Shown one piece after another: positions 33,000-42,312 of a stretch of 64,000 bases of DNA. The DNA is taken from NCBI RefSeq assembly GCF_900086725.1, contig NZ_LT574838.1, positions 1,189,617-1,253,616 of the forward strand. The letters are read 5' to 3'. Position 1 is the stretch's first letter, and every line of letters starts with the position of its first letter. The notes under the pieces were generated by a model. The model ran no database searches and was not told where the DNA came from. It saw only the letters and a program-made list of their open reading frames with translations. Source of the DNA: Bariatricus massiliensis. GTDB taxonomy: Bacteria > Bacillota > Clostridia > Lachnospirales > Lachnospiraceae. The translations under genes and the position numbers were made by a program.

Positions 33000-33764
33000 C
33001 TACACCCCTTGGTCCGACAATGTCAGAAGCTTCGGTTCTCCCTTTGTAATCAGCACTGTATTTTCATAATGTGCCGATAAAGCGCCGTCCTTTGTGACTA
33101 CTGTCCAGTCATCCGAAAGCCATTTGACCTTTTCTGTGCCGGCATTGATCATAGGCTCAATTGCCAATGTCATTCCCGCCTTCAGTTTCGGCCCGCGCCT
33201 GTTCATAGGAAAGTTTGGAATCTCCGGCTCCTCGTGGAGGTGAGTACCGATTCCATGTCCACACAACTCCCGCACAACTCCATAGCCTTTTGCCATAGCA
33301 TATTTTCCGATTGCCTCTGAAATCTCAAATAGATAATTGCCTTCTTTCGCAAACTTTATACCCTCAAAGAAACTTTCACGGGTAATCTGTATCAATTCCT
33401 GTGCCTCGCGGCTTATCTGCCCTACCCCGTAGGTGCGGGCCGCGTCGGAATGATATCCCTTGTATATAACTCCTGCGTCAAGACTTACAATATCTCCTTC
33501 TTTGACTATACGTTTGCCGCTCGGAATCCCATGGACTACTTCTTCGTTGACAGAGACACAGATAGACGCCGGATACCCGTTGTAATTTAGGAAAGAAGGC
33601 TCGCAGCCGTAGCTGCGAATCACTTCCTCACCCAACCTGTCAATATCCAATGTTGTCATTCCCGGCTTCAATGCTTCCCGAAGCGTGTCATGTACGATTT
33701 CCAGAATCCTTCCGGCTTCTGTCATCAGCTCAATTTCTCTTTCTGATTTAATCGTAATCGACAT
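33000..33764 (-). CDS. map: Type I methionine aminopeptidase
   Basis: This encodes 254 residues. It removes the N-terminal Met from new proteins. Metal-binding residues of the pita-bread fold are visible: DAGVIYKGYHSDAART (two Asp), CGHGIGTHLHEEPEI (His), TLAIEPMIN (Glu) and SAHYENTVLIT (Glu). It lies 3 bp after adk and is cotranscribed with it. Confidence 0.97.
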   Translation of the reverse strand: MSITIKSEREIELMTEAGRILEIVHDTLREALKPGMTTLDIDRLGEEVIRSYGCEPSFLNYNGYPASICVSVNEEVVHGIPSGKRIVKEGDIVSLDAGVIYKGYHSDAARTYGVGQISREAQELIQITRESFFEGIKFAKEGNYLFEISEAIGKYAMAKGYGVVRELCGHGIGTHLHEEPEIPNFPMNRRGPKLKAGMTLAIEPMINAGTEKVKWLSDDWTVVTKDGALSAHYENTVLITKGEPKLLTLSDQGV

Positions 33765-33767
33765 ATA

Positions 33768-34412
33768 TTACTCTCCTAATATAGAAACAATTGCTGCAAA
33801 TACGTCTTCCATATCTACAGTTCCATCCACAGTCTTTAAAATACCGGCTTTTGTATAGTAGTCAATCAGCGGCTGTGTCTGTTCATGGTAAACGCCAAGG
33901 CGTTTCTCTACTGTTTCCGGTTTGTCATCGTCACGAAGAATCAATTCTCCTCCGCAAGTATCGCAGATACCGTCTTTTTTAGGCGCCGCGTATACTAGAT
34001 GATATGTAGCTCCGCAGCCTACACACGCTCTGCGGCCGCCCATACGCTTAATAATGTTTTCATCCGGAACATCAACATCGATGGCATAATCCATCTTCTG
34101 CCCCTGTGCTTCAAGAGCCTTGTCAAGGGCTTCCGCCTGAGGAATCGTTCTCGGGAATCCGTCAAGAACATATCCCTTCTGGCAATCCTCCTGATTCACT
34201 CTGTCTACAACCAAGTCTACGACCAGTTCATCGGGAACCAAGAGTCCCTGATCCATAAAGGTCTTCGCCTTTTTTCCAAGCTCTGTACCGTTCTTGATAT
34301 TGGCACGGAAAATGTCGCCTGTAGAAATATGTGGAATATCATATTTGGCAGCTATTTTCTTTGCCTGTGTTCCTTTGCCCGCTCCCGGCGCGCCTAACAT
34401 AATTATCTTCAT
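33768..34412 (-). CDS. adk: Adenylate kinase
   Basis: This encodes 214 residues. The P-loop GAPGAGKGTQ (7-16) and GFPRTIPQAEAL are present. The LID carries a four-Cys zinc site (CVGCGATYH and CDTCGG), as in many Gram-positive long-form kinases. It balances AMP, ADP and ATP. It sits between secY and map. Confidence 0.98.
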   Translation of the reverse strand: MKIIMLGAPGAGKGTQAKKIAAKYDIPHISTGDIFRANIKNGTELGKKAKTFMDQGLLVPDELVVDLVVDRVNQEDCQKGYVLDGFPRTIPQAEALDKALEAQGQKMDYAIDVDVPDENIIKRMGGRRACVGCGATYHLVYAAPKKDGICDTCGGELILRDDDKPETVEKRLGVYHEQTQPLIDYYTKAGILKTVDGTVDMEDVFAAIVSILGE

Positions 34413-34509
34413 TCTGCGGCCTCCTTTTATTTTTGTTTAGATAGTACTTAACTCGTTGGCTTTTATTCCCCGCAAGGAATAAAAAACAACGAGCTAAATT
34501 GTCTTATTT

Positions 34510-35862
34510 TTAATATCCAAGGAAACTATTTTTCATATTATTTCCTTTGTTATTTAAAAATCCTGTATAGTTACGCACGAGCATCTGTGACTCAATCTGT
34601 TTAATTGTCTCCAATACTACACCAATGATAATAATCAGTGATGTACCACCGAAAGAAACATTTGCTCCCAGCGTTCCGTTGAATACGTACGGAATAACCT
34701 GAATGATAACCAGACCGCATGCACCTACAAAAATGATATAATGCAGAATTTTATTCAAGTATTCTACCGTAGGTTTGCCCGGACGAATACCCGGAATAAA
34801 TCCCCCGCTCTTCTTCATGTTATTTGCGATTTCCAACGGGTTAAAAGTAATGCTCGTATAGAAATATGCAAAGAAGACTGTCAAGGCAATGTAAATAAGA
34901 AGTCCCCATGAATATTTAATATGCTGTGGGTTACACCAGTTTCCTGAATTAAGTCCACGGAGAATCTCGCTGCCAATTCCAGTCCCATCTCCTTTTCCAA
35001 GGAATGACGCTATCACGATTGGGAACTGCATAATGGATGATGCGAAGATTACCGGGATAACTCCAGCTGTATTCACCTTCAGCGGAATGTTAGTGGACTG
35101 TCCGCCCACGGTCTTTCTGCCCTGAACCTTCTGGGAATACTGAACAGGAATTCTTCTCTCACCGCCTTGTAGGATTACAGTAAGTACTACTAATACTAAG
35201 ATGATTGCAAGTATAATAAGTCCTGCAAGTCCTCCTTTAGCAAGTCCTTTTCCTTTGATGAACTTCTCATAAAGGGTCGTAAGGTCTGACGGCACACGGG
35301 ATAAGATATTGATGAGCAGGACGATGGAGATACCATTTCCCACACCCTTCTCCGTGATACGTTCACCGATCCACATAAGGAATGCAGAACCAGCTGTCAT
35401 AGTAAGAACTACAATCGCTGCATTTACAAAATTGTATTCTTCTAAGAATCCCTGACGTCCAAAGCCTACTGCCATAGCAGTGGACTGAATCAGCGCCAGA
35501 GCAACCGTCACATAACGGGTGATTGCGGTAATCTTCTTCCGGCCATCCTCGCCCTCCTTCTGCATTTCCTCAAGCTTCGGAATTGCAATTGTAAGGAGCT
35601 GCATGATAATGGAAGAAGTAATATACGGTGTGATACTCAATGCGAATATAGCCATCTGTTCAAAGGAACCGCCGGTGAAGGCGCTGAAGAAATTGAACGT
35701 TTCACCGGACTGATTCGCAAAAAAGTCTTTAATATACTGCCCATTCACTCCCGGTATCGGCAGCTGTGAGCCTAGACGTACTACAAACAACATCGCAAGG
35801 GTATACAGTATCTTTTTCCGTATATCATCAATTTGAAACGCCTTACGGAATGTCTGTAGCAT
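34510..35862 (-). CDS. secY: Preprotein translocase subunit SecY
   Basis: This encodes 450 residues with ten membrane segments. MLQTFRKAFQIDDIRKKILYT starts it, PIPGVNGQYIKDFF follows the first helix, and GERITEKGVGNGISI and KKSGGFIPGIRPGKPT are conserved. Its ATG overlaps the rplO stop (TAATG). It forms the protein-export channel. Confidence 0.98.
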   Translation of the reverse strand: MLQTFRKAFQIDDIRKKILYTLAMLFVVRLGSQLPIPGVNGQYIKDFFANQSGETFNFFSAFTGGSFEQMAIFALSITPYITSSIIMQLLTIAIPKLEEMQKEGEDGRKKITAITRYVTVALALIQSTAMAVGFGRQGFLEEYNFVNAAIVVLTMTAGSAFLMWIGERITEKGVGNGISIVLLINILSRVPSDLTTLYEKFIKGKGLAKGGLAGLIILAIILVLVVLTVILQGGERRIPVQYSQKVQGRKTVGGQSTNIPLKVNTAGVIPVIFASSIMQFPIVIASFLGKGDGTGIGSEILRGLNSGNWCNPQHIKYSWGLLIYIALTVFFAYFYTSITFNPLEIANNMKKSGGFIPGIRPGKPTVEYLNKILHYIIFVGACGLVIIQVIPYVFNGTLGANVSFGGTSLIIIIGVVLETIKQIESQMLVRNYTGFLNNKGNNMKNSFLGY

Positions 35863-36302
35863 TAGATCACCTCTGCTTTTCCACCAAGAGCTTCAATCTT
35901 TTCTACAGCGCCTGCGCTGAACGCATTTGCCTGAACTGTAAGCTTTTTGGTTAATTCTCCATTTCCAAGAATTTTAACACCATCTCTCGGGTTCTTAACG
36001 ATTCCCGCTTCGATTAATGTCTCTACAGAAACAACACTATCATTATCAAACGCTTCCAGAGCACTTATATTAATTCCAACAATTGTCTTAGAGTTTCTAC
36101 ATGTGAATCCTCTCTTCGGGATTCTTCTGTATAACGGCATCTGGCCACCTTCGAAACCAGGTCTTGTTGCTCCTGAACGAGCTTTCTGTCCTTTGTGTCC
36201 TTTTCCGGCAGTCTTACCGTTTCCTGAACCGTGTCCACGGCCTCTTCTGAAATTATCGCTATGTTTTGCCCCATCAGCAGGTCTTAAGTTTGATAAGTCC
36301 AT
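35862..36302 (-). CDS. rplO: 50S ribosomal protein L15
   Basis: This encodes 146 residues. MDLSNLRPADGAKHSDNFRR and the Gly/Lys-rich GSGNGKTAGKGHKGQKARSG are typical. It is a late assembly protein of the 50S subunit. It overlaps secY by one base. Confidence 0.97.
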   Translation of the reverse strand: MDLSNLRPADGAKHSDNFRRGRGHGSGNGKTAGKGHKGQKARSGATRPGFEGGQMPLYRRIPKRGFTCRNSKTIVGINISALEAFDNDSVVSVETLIEAGIVKNPRDGVKILGNGELTKKLTVQANAFSAGAVEKIEALGGKAEVI

Positions 36303-36327
36303 TGTGACACCTCCTTATCTATAAGAT

Positions 36328-36510
36328 TTAAGCTTCTTCTTCTACTTTTACCAAATGTCTTACCTGCTGTACCATTCCTCTGGTCGCAGCATTATCCGGT
36401 AAAACAACTGTCTTGTTAAGCTTTCTAAGGCCTAACGCTTCTACTGTTTTTTTATGTTTCGGAACAGCGCCGATTGTTGATTTTACTAATGTGATTTTCA
36501 AGTTTGCCAT
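36328..36510 (-). CDS. rpmD: 50S ribosomal protein L30
   Basis: This encodes 60 residues, MANLKITLVKSTIGAVPKHK followed by TVEALGLRKLNKTVVLPDN, the short bacterial L30 form. It lies between rpsE and rplO. Confidence 0.96.
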   Translation of the reverse strand: MANLKITLVKSTIGAVPKHKKTVEALGLRKLNKTVVLPDNAATRGMVQQVRHLVKVEEEA

Positions 36511-36523
36511 TGTAATCTCCTCC

Positions 36524-37033
36524 TTAGCCTAAAATCTCTTCTACAGATTTACCGCGAAGTTTAGCTACGTCTTCCGGAGCTTTCACCTGACTTAATCCAT
36601 TAATAGTAGCAAGTACTACGTTCTGTTTATTTCTGGAACCCATGGATTTTGTACGGATGTTTTTGATTCCTGCCATTTCAATAACGGCACGCGCCGGTCC
36701 TCCGGCGATAACTCCTGTACCATCCGGAGCTTTCTTCAGAAGTACGGAAGCGCTTCCGAATTCTCCTACGAGGTCATGTGTAATACTTCCATTATCATCC
36801 ATTGATACTGTAATTAATTTCTTCATAGCATCTTCTTTTCCTTTGCGGATAGCTTCCGGAATTTCAGTTGCCTTTCCTAAACCTGCACCAACATGGCCAT
36901 TTCCATCACCAACAACAACTAAAGCTGTGAATCTGAAGTTACGACCACCTTTAACAACTTTGGTAACACGTTTGATTGATACTACTTTTTCGTTCAGCTC
37001 TAACTGACTTGCATCAATACGTTCTTGTTTCAT
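36524..37033 (-). CDS. rpsE: 30S ribosomal protein S5
   Basis: This encodes 169 residues. VVSIKRVTKVVKGGRNFRF and GNGHVGAGLGKATEIPEAI mark the dsRNA-binding fold and S5 signature. It works in decoding accuracy near the mRNA entry channel. Confidence 0.97.
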   Translation of the reverse strand: MKQERIDASQLELNEKVVSIKRVTKVVKGGRNFRFTALVVVGDGNGHVGAGLGKATEIPEAIRKGKEDAMKKLITVSMDDNGSITHDLVGEFGSASVLLKKAPDGTGVIAGGPARAVIEMAGIKNIRTKSMGSRNKQNVVLATINGLSQVKAPEDVAKLRGKSVEEILG

Positions 37034-37047
37034 GTGTGCTCCTCCTT

Positions 37048-37416
37048 CTAGAATTCTAACCCAGCTTCTCTTGCTGCGTCTGCTAATGCTTTAACTTTTC
37101 CGTGATAGATGAATCCTCCTCTGTCAAATACAACAGAAGTGATTCCTTTCTCGATTGCTTTTTTCGCAATCACTGTTCCAAGATATGCTGCTGCATCAAC
37201 GTTGTTGGTCTTTTCTAATTCAGCCTTCACGTCTTTCTGAAGAGTGGATGCTGAAACAAGAGTATTTCCAACTGTATCGTCAATAATTTGAGCATACATA
37301 TGATTATTGCTTCTAAACACAGCCAAACGCGGTCTTTCAGCAGTACCGCTGAAACGGTTGCGCAGTTTTCTATGCTTATTTAAACGAACTTCGCTTCTTG
37401 ATTTTTTACTAACCAT
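37048..37416 (-). CDS. rplR: 50S ribosomal protein L18
   Basis: This encodes 122 residues. RLAVFRSNNHMYAQIIDD and VVFDRGGFIYHGKVKALAD are the L18 signatures. It binds 5S rRNA with L5. Confidence 0.97.
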   Translation of the reverse strand: MVSKKSRSEVRLNKHRKLRNRFSGTAERPRLAVFRSNNHMYAQIIDDTVGNTLVSASTLQKDVKAELEKTNNVDAAAYLGTVIAKKAIEKGITSVVFDRGGFIYHGKVKALADAAREAGLEF

Positions 37417-37435
37417 TTGTTCACACTCTCCTTAC

Positions 37436-37978
37436 TTATTTTTTACCAGTCTTACCAACTTTACGTCTGATAACTTCATCAGCATACTTAATACCTTTAC
37501 CTTTGTATGGCTCCGGTCTTCTCTTATCTCTGATTTCAGCTGCGTATTGGCCTACTTTTTCTTTGCTGATACCCTTAACGGTGATTTTGTTCTGTCCTTC
37601 GAGAACTGTCTCAATTCCTTCAGGGTCTTCCATTTCAACTGGATGAGAGTATCCTAAACTTAATGTTAACTTATTGCCTGATTTTGCTGCTCTGTAACCT
37701 ACACCGTTGATTTCAAGAACTTTCTCATAGCCGTCAGTTACACCGACTACCATGTTGTTAATGAGAGTTCTTGTCAATCCGTGCAAGGATTTCATTTTCT
37801 TCAAGTCGTTCGGTCTTGTTACAACGATCTGACCTTCTTCTTGTTTAATTTCCATCTCTACCGGGAGTTCTCTTGTGAGAGTTCCCTTAGGACCTGTTAC
37901 AGTCACTACATTATTCTCTGCAATCTCAACAGTAACGCCTGCCGGAACTGCGATTGGAAGTCTTCCTATACGTGACAT
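37436..37978 (-). CDS. rplF: 50S ribosomal protein L6
   Basis: This encodes 180 residues. MSRIGRLPIAVPAGVTVEI starts it, and the C-terminal signature PEPYKGKGIKYADEVIRRK contacts 23S rRNA near the factor-binding site. Confidence 0.97.
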   Translation of the reverse strand: MSRIGRLPIAVPAGVTVEIAENNVVTVTGPKGTLTRELPVEMEIKQEEGQIVVTRPNDLKKMKSLHGLTRTLINNMVVGVTDGYEKVLEINGVGYRAAKSGNKLTLSLGYSHPVEMEDPEGIETVLEGQNKITVKGISKEKVGQYAAEIRDKRRPEPYKGKGIKYADEVIRRKVGKTGKK

Positions 37979-38052
37979 TCCATTTACCTCCTACACTTAA
38001 ATTCTCGGAACGGGGGCTAAGCCCGCTCTGTTTTCAGTTGCTTGCGCAAGGA

Positions 38053-38156
38053 AGTTCTTCTCGCTAAGCTCGATAATACCTCGCTAAGCTCCAAGAACGC
38101 CCTCGCACTAAGTTCAAGCTTCGCCTACGGCTCGCTTTCACTAAGTTGCTTTCGGG
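38053..38156 (-). repeat. Ribosomal-spacer repeat R5, about 104 bp
   Basis: Two modules: GTTCTT...AAGAAC around two CTCGCTAAGCTC copies (38053-38099), and the hairpin GCACTAAGTTCAAGCTTCGC...GCTTTCACTAAG (38105-38145). It lies directly downstream of the rpsH stop and is nearly identical to 38734-38837. Confidence 0.7.
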
Positions 38157-38558
38157 CTACCAAACAAACGCTAAAACTTCTCCGCCTACTCCGCGTTTTC
38201 TTGCTTCTTTGTCGGTGATTACGCCTTCGTTTGTGGAAATGATTGCTGTTCCCAGTCCTCCAAGTACCTTCGGAAGTTCATCTTTACCTGCGTAAACACG
38301 AAGTCCCGGTTTGGAAATCTTTTTGAGGCCAGAGATAACTTTTTCATTTTTGTCAGCACCGTATTTTAATGTTACACGGATTGTTGTGAAGTTTCCTTCT
38401 TCTACTAAATCATATTTTTTGATGTATCCTTCATTTAAAAGAATATCAGCGATAGCGATTTTCATTTTAGATGCAGGGATATCAACTGTATCGTGTTTTG
38501 CAGTGTTTGCATTACGGATTCTTGTAAGCATATCTGCAATTGGATCACTCATAGTCAT
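38157..38558 (-). CDS. rpsH: 30S ribosomal protein S8
   Basis: This encodes 133 residues. MTMSDPIADMLTRIRNANT starts it, with GGAGGATGCCCAA in front. GVITDKEARKRGVGGEVLAF is the S8 signature. It binds the central domain of 16S rRNA and ends in TGG TAG, followed directly by a repeat element. Confidence 0.97.
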   Translation of the reverse strand: MTMSDPIADMLTRIRNANTAKHDTVDIPASKMKIAIADILLNEGYIKKYDLVEEGNFTTIRVTLKYGADKNEKVISGLKKISKPGLRVYAGKDELPKVLGGLGTAIISTNEGVITDKEARKRGVGGEVLAFVW

Positions 38559-38642
38559 TTGGGCATCCTCCTTTTATATTCTAATTATCATAGGTTTGCA
38601 ATACCGCTCCACTTAGTCTTTCTAAGACAGACAACGTTCCGT

Positions 38643-38690
38643 GCGCCTAAGCTCAAGCTTCGCCTTCTGCTCGCTTTCACTAACGCTTGG
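38643..38690 (-). repeat. Ribosomal-spacer hairpin repeat R6
   Basis: In operon sense GTTAGTGAAAGCGAGCAG, then AAGGCGAAGCTTGAGCTTAGG. This is a diverged copy of the same hairpin, in the middle of the rpsZ-rpsH spacer. Confidence 0.6.
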
Positions 38691-38733
38691 AAACAGCCTT
38701 CTCACTAGACTCGGACCGGCGCAACCTTAAGGT

Positions 38734-38837
38734 AGTTCTTCTCGCTAAGCTCGAAAATACCTCGCTAAGCTCCAAGAACGGCCTCGCACTAAGTTCAAGC
38801 TTCGCCTATGGCTTGCTTTCACTAAGTTGCTTTCGGC
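38734..38837 (-). repeat. Ribosomal-spacer repeat R7, about 104 bp
   Basis: This is a near copy of 38053-38156 with only a few base changes. It starts at the rpsZ stop codon, as the other does at the rpsH stop codon. The spacer 38559-38837 contains only R6 and R7. Confidence 0.7.
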
Positions 38838-39023
38838 CTACCAACTAGCTTTCTTTACTCCTGGAATTTGTCCTTTGTATGCCAGTTCACGGAAGCATAC
38901 ACGGCAGATTCCATATTTTCTTAAATACGCATGTGGACGTCCACAAATTCTGCAGCGGTTGTATTCTCTTGTAGAGAATTTCTGTTTCTGCTGCTGTTTA
39001 TTTTTCATTGATGTCTTAGCCAT
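38838..39023 (-). CDS. rpsZ: 30S ribosomal protein S14, zinc type
   Basis: This encodes 61 residues. CRICGRPH and GICRVCFRE give the two CxxC pairs of the zinc-binding short S14 form. It is the usual housekeeping S14 between rplE and rpsH in Firmicutes (also named rpsN). Confidence 0.97.
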   Translation of the reverse strand: MAKTSMKNKQQQKQKFSTREYNRCRICGRPHAYLRKYGICRVCFRELAYKGQIPGVKKASW

Positions 39024-39035
39024 GAATTTCCCTCC

Positions 39036-39575
39036 TTACTTAGTGAATGGCATGTTGAACTGTGTTAATAATTCACGTGCTTCTTCGTCTGTCTTTGCAG
39101 TTGTAACGAAGATTACGTCCATACCTCTAACCTTGTCAACCTTATCATATTCGATTTCAGGGAAAATCAACTGTTCTTTAATTCCAAGAGCATAGTTACC
39201 TCTTCCGTCAAATGCGTTCGGGTTTACACCTCTGAAGTCACGTACACGAGGCAGTGCGAGGTTGATGAGCCGGTCAACGAACTCATACATTTTTTCTCCC
39301 CTTAAAGTAACCTTACATCCGATTGCCATGCCTTCACGAATCTTGAAGTTAGCAACAGAGTTTTTAGCTTTTGTCAGAACAGCCTTCTGGCCGGTAATCT
39401 TTTCCATATCAGCTACAGCTGAATCCAATGCTTTCGCATTGTCTTTTGCTTCGCCTACACCCATGTTGATAACAACCTTATCGAGCTTCGGCACTTCCAT
39501 AATATTTTTATATCCGAATTTTTTAACCATGTTGTCCATGATTTCATTCATATATTGTTCTTTCAGTCTACTCAA
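39036..39575 (-). CDS. rplE: 50S ribosomal protein L5
   Basis: This encodes 179 residues. MEVPKLDKVVINMGVGEAKDN is the L5 signature, and RDFRGVNPNAFDGRGNYALG is conserved. It binds 5S rRNA and the P-site tRNA region. Confidence 0.97.
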   Translation of the reverse strand: MSRLKEQYMNEIMDNMVKKFGYKNIMEVPKLDKVVINMGVGEAKDNAKALDSAVADMEKITGQKAVLTKAKNSVANFKIREGMAIGCKVTLRGEKMYEFVDRLINLALPRVRDFRGVNPNAFDGRGNYALGIKEQLIFPEIEYDKVDKVRGMDVIFVTTAKTDEEARELLTQFNMPFTK

Positions 39576-39598
39576 AGCTTTGGACCTCCTTCCTCGAA

Positions 39599-39910
39599 TT
39601 AATCAATTACATCGCCTGTTGATTTTGCAACACGCACTTTTTTATCTCCGTCCATCTTGAAACCTACTCTTGTAGCTTTTCCTTTATGGACATACATTAC
39701 GTTAGAAGCGTCGATTGGACCTTCCTGATGGATAATCCCGCCTTCTGCGTTAGAAGCGCTCGGTTTTGTGTGTTTTGTTCTGATGTTGACACCTTCCACA
39801 AGAACAGTACTGTTTTTCTTATCTACAGAGATAACCTTGCCTTCTTTATCTTTATCTTTACCAGCGATTACTTTAACAGTGTCGCCTTTTTTGATTTTCA
39901 TTGTTGACAT
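39599..39910 (-). CDS. rplX: 50S ribosomal protein L24
   Basis: This encodes 103 residues. KIKKGDTVKVIAGKDKDKEG is the KOW motif. The first ATG (39910) has GGAGG 10 nt upstream; a second ATG three codons later (39901) is also possible. It starts 50S assembly. Confidence 0.96.
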   Translation of the reverse strand: MSTMKIKKGDTVKVIAGKDKDKEGKVISVDKKNSTVLVEGVNIRTKHTKPSASNAEGGIIHQEGPIDASNVMYVHKGKATRVGFKMDGDKKVRVAKSTGDVID

Positions 39911-39925
39911 TATGCTCGCACCTCC

Positions 39926-40294
39926 TTACAGTACTTCTGGAGCCAGTGAAACAATTTTCATAAACTGTTTTTCACGAAGTTCTCTGGCTACAGGTCCAAA
40001 AATACGAGTTCCTCTTGGGTTTTTGTCATCTTTTATAATTACAGCTGCATTTTCATCAAATCTGATGTAAGAACCATCTTTACGGCGTGTCTTATTTACA
40101 GTACGGACAACAACTGCCTTTACAACGTCGCCTTTTTTAACAACGCCGCCTGGTGTTGCATCTTTGACCGTAGCAACAATAATGTCGCCGATAGCTGCAT
40201 ATCTTCTTGTAGAACCGCCCAACACACGGATACAGAGTAATTCTTTAGCACCTGTGTTATCTGCTACTCTTAATCTGCTTTCTTGCTGTATCAT
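39926..40294 (-). CDS. rplN: 50S ribosomal protein L14
   Basis: This encodes 122 residues. MIQQESRLRVADNTGAKELL starts it, and GSYIRFDENAAVIIKDDKNP followed by RGTRIFGPVARELR is the L14 signature. It forms part of the bridge to the small subunit. Confidence 0.97.
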   Translation of the reverse strand: MIQQESRLRVADNTGAKELLCIRVLGGSTRRYAAIGDIIVATVKDATPGGVVKKGDVVKAVVVRTVNKTRRKDGSYIRFDENAAVIIKDDKNPRGTRIFGPVARELREKQFMKIVSLAPEVL

Positions 40295-40307
40295 GCAGGT
40301 AAACCTC

Positions 40308-40562
40308 CTATTTAACTTTTTCTACTACTTCGACAAGTCTCCATCTTTTATCTTTGGATAACGGTCTTGTCTCCATAACTTTTACTCTATCGCCAATCTT
40401 GCATTCGTTATTCTCATCATGTGCTTTCAGCTTATAAGTTCTTTTTACGATCTTATTGTAAAGCGGATGTTTTACATGGTCTTCAACTGCAACAACAACT
40501 GTTTTGTCCATCTTGTTGCTTACAACCTTACCAACTCTCGTTTTTCTCAGGTTTCTTTCCAC
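40308..40562 (-). CDS. rpsQ: 30S ribosomal protein S17
   Basis: This encodes 84 residues. RKTRVGKVVSNKMDKTVVVA and GDRVKVMETRPLSKDKRWRL are the OB-fold S17 motifs. It binds 16S rRNA helix 11. Confidence 0.97.
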   Translation of the reverse strand: MERNLRKTRVGKVVSNKMDKTVVVAVEDHVKHPLYNKIVKRTYKLKAHDENNECKIGDRVKVMETRPLSKDKRWRLVEVVEKVK

Positions 40563-40590
40563 GGTTTTGCTCCTTTCTAGAAATCACTAT

Positions 40591-40800
40591 CTATGCTTGT
40601 TCGTTCGCCTTTTCAGTGATCACTGTCTGAATTCTTGCGATATTTTTTCTAACTTCTTTAATTCTGCTTGTATTATCTAACTGGTTTGTTGCGTTCTGGA
40701 ATCTCAGGTTAAAGAGTTCCTTCTTAGCAGCTACTAATTCTTCATTCAGTTCTGCAGCTGATTTTGCCTTTAAATCTTCTACAAATGTCTTAATTTTCAC
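40591..40800 (-). CDS. rpmC: 50S ribosomal protein L29
   Basis: This encodes 69 residues from GTG at 40800 (MKIKTFVEDLKAKSAAEL), with AAGGCGGTGAT upstream. It overlaps the end of rplP by 11 bases. A GTG three codons earlier is less likely. KELFNLRFQNATNQLDN is the L29 signature. Confidence 0.93.
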   Translation of the reverse strand: MKIKTFVEDLKAKSAAELNEELVAAKKELFNLRFQNATNQLDNTSRIKEVRKNIARIQTVITEKANEQA

Positions 40801-41227
40801 TGTTATCACCGCCTTCTAAATCTGCACGAGAAACGATTTTACATTTACAAGGTAATTTGTGCATAGCAAGACGCAGAGCTTCTCTTGCAACTTCTTCAGG
40901 TACTCCTGCAAGCTCGAACATTACTCGTCCTGGTTTAACAACTGCTACCCAGTATTCTAAAGTTCCTTTACCGGAACCCATACGCGTTTCAGCCGGTTTC
41001 GTAGTTACTGGTTTATCCGGGAAAATCTTAATCCAAACTTTACCGCCACGCTTGATGTAACGTGTCATCGCGATACGGGCTGCTTCTATCTGATTGGATC
41101 TAATCCAGCATGGTTCCATAGCAACGAGGCCAAACTCACCGTTCGTGATTTTGTTTCCTCTTAATGCTTTACCTTTCATGGAGCCGCGGAATTGTTTTCT
41201 ACGTTTTACTCTTTTTGGCATTAACAT
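40790..41227 (-). CDS. rplP: 50S ribosomal protein L16
   Basis: This encodes 145 residues. MLMPKRVKRRKQFRGSMKGK is a typical start, and RMGSGKGTLEYWVAVVKPGR is the L16 signature near the peptidyl-transferase centre. Its ATG overlaps the rpsC stop (TAATG). Confidence 0.97.
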   Translation of the reverse strand: MLMPKRVKRRKQFRGSMKGKALRGNKITNGEFGLVAMEPCWIRSNQIEAARIAMTRYIKRGGKVWIKIFPDKPVTTKPAETRMGSGKGTLEYWVAVVKPGRVMFELAGVPEEVAREALRLAMHKLPCKCKIVSRADLEGGDNSEN

Positions 41228-41883
41228 TATTTATCGCTCCCTTCCTTACTTGCCTTTGTTGGAAGTACTTCGCCTTTGTATATCCATACTTTAACACCAA
41301 CTTTTCCGTAAGTTGTGTCAGCTTCAGCGAAGCCATAGTCAATGTCAGCTCTCAGTGTCTGAAGCGGAATCGTACCTTCGCTGTAGAACTCTGTACGAGC
41401 CATATCAGCTCCGCCGAGACGTCCGGATACGGAAGTCTTAACACCAAGTGCTCCTGCTTTCATAGTTCTTCCCATACAAGACTTCATAGCACGTCTGAAG
41501 GAGATACGGTTCTCCAGCTGCTGTGCGATGTTCTCAGCTACTAACTGAGCATCCTTGTCTGGTCTCTTAACTTCTTTGATATCTACGATTAATTTTTTGT
41601 CTGTCATCTTCTGAAGTTCTGCTTTTACCTTCTCGATTTCAGATCCGCCTTTACCGATTACTACACCCGGTTTAGCTGTATAAATAATAATTTTTACACG
41701 GTCAGATGCTCTTTCGATTTCAATCTTAGAAACACCGGCACTGTATAATTTCTTTTTAAGAAATGTTCTGATTTTGTGGTCTTCTACTAAATAATCTGCG
41801 AAGTCTTTTTCAGCATACCATTTAGAGTCCCAGTCTTTGATTACACCGACTCTCAAGCCATGAGGATTAACTTTCTGTCCCAT
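41227..41883 (-). CDS. rpsC: 30S ribosomal protein S3
   Basis: This encodes 218 residues. MGQKVNPHGLRVGVIKDWDS starts it. The KH domain GVVIGKGGSEIEKVKAELQK and the C-terminal GTIPLQTLRADIDYGFAEAD are clear. It helps unwind mRNA at the entry site. Confidence 0.98.
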   Translation of the reverse strand: MGQKVNPHGLRVGVIKDWDSKWYAEKDFADYLVEDHKIRTFLKKKLYSAGVSKIEIERASDRVKIIIYTAKPGVVIGKGGSEIEKVKAELQKMTDKKLIVDIKEVKRPDKDAQLVAENIAQQLENRISFRRAMKSCMGRTMKAGALGVKTSVSGRLGGADMARTEFYSEGTIPLQTLRADIDYGFAEADTTYGKVGVKVWIYKGEVLPTKASKEGSDK

Positions 41884-41894
41884 TATTGCCCTCC

Positions 41895-42281
41895 TTATCT
41901 TTCATTCAGCACTAAAGTAATGTGGCTCATTCTCTTTTCGATTCTGTAAGCTCTACCCTGTGCTCTCGGTCTGATTCTCTTCATTGTTGGCCCCTTATTT
42001 GCGTAACATTCTTCAATATAAAGGTTCTCAACGTTCATACCGTTATTGTTCTCAGCATTAGCGATAGCTGATTCTAATAATTTCTTTATAATGCTTGAAG
42101 CGTATCTTGGGTTGTAAGTTAAAATACCAAGCGCTGTTGTAACATCCTTACCTCTGATGGCATCCAATACGAAACATGCTTTCTGAACAGAAACTCTAGC
42201 GTAAGATAACTTCGCTGAAGGTCTTGTGTCTTTGTTTGCATTTCTTTCTCTCTTAATTTGACTTCTATGTCCTTTTGCCAT
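41895..42281 (-). CDS. rplV: 50S ribosomal protein L22
   Basis: This encodes 128 residues. It has MNVENLYIEECYANKGPTMK and RIRPRAQGRAYRIEKRMSHI, the L22 signature and the tip that lines the exit tunnel. Confidence 0.97.
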   Translation of the reverse strand: MAKGHRSQIKRERNANKDTRPSAKLSYARVSVQKACFVLDAIRGKDVTTALGILTYNPRYASSIIKKLLESAIANAENNNGMNVENLYIEECYANKGPTMKRIRPRAQGRAYRIEKRMSHITLVLNER

Positions 42282-42312
42282 GGGATGAAACCTCCTTTCG
42301 ATTCGTTAAATA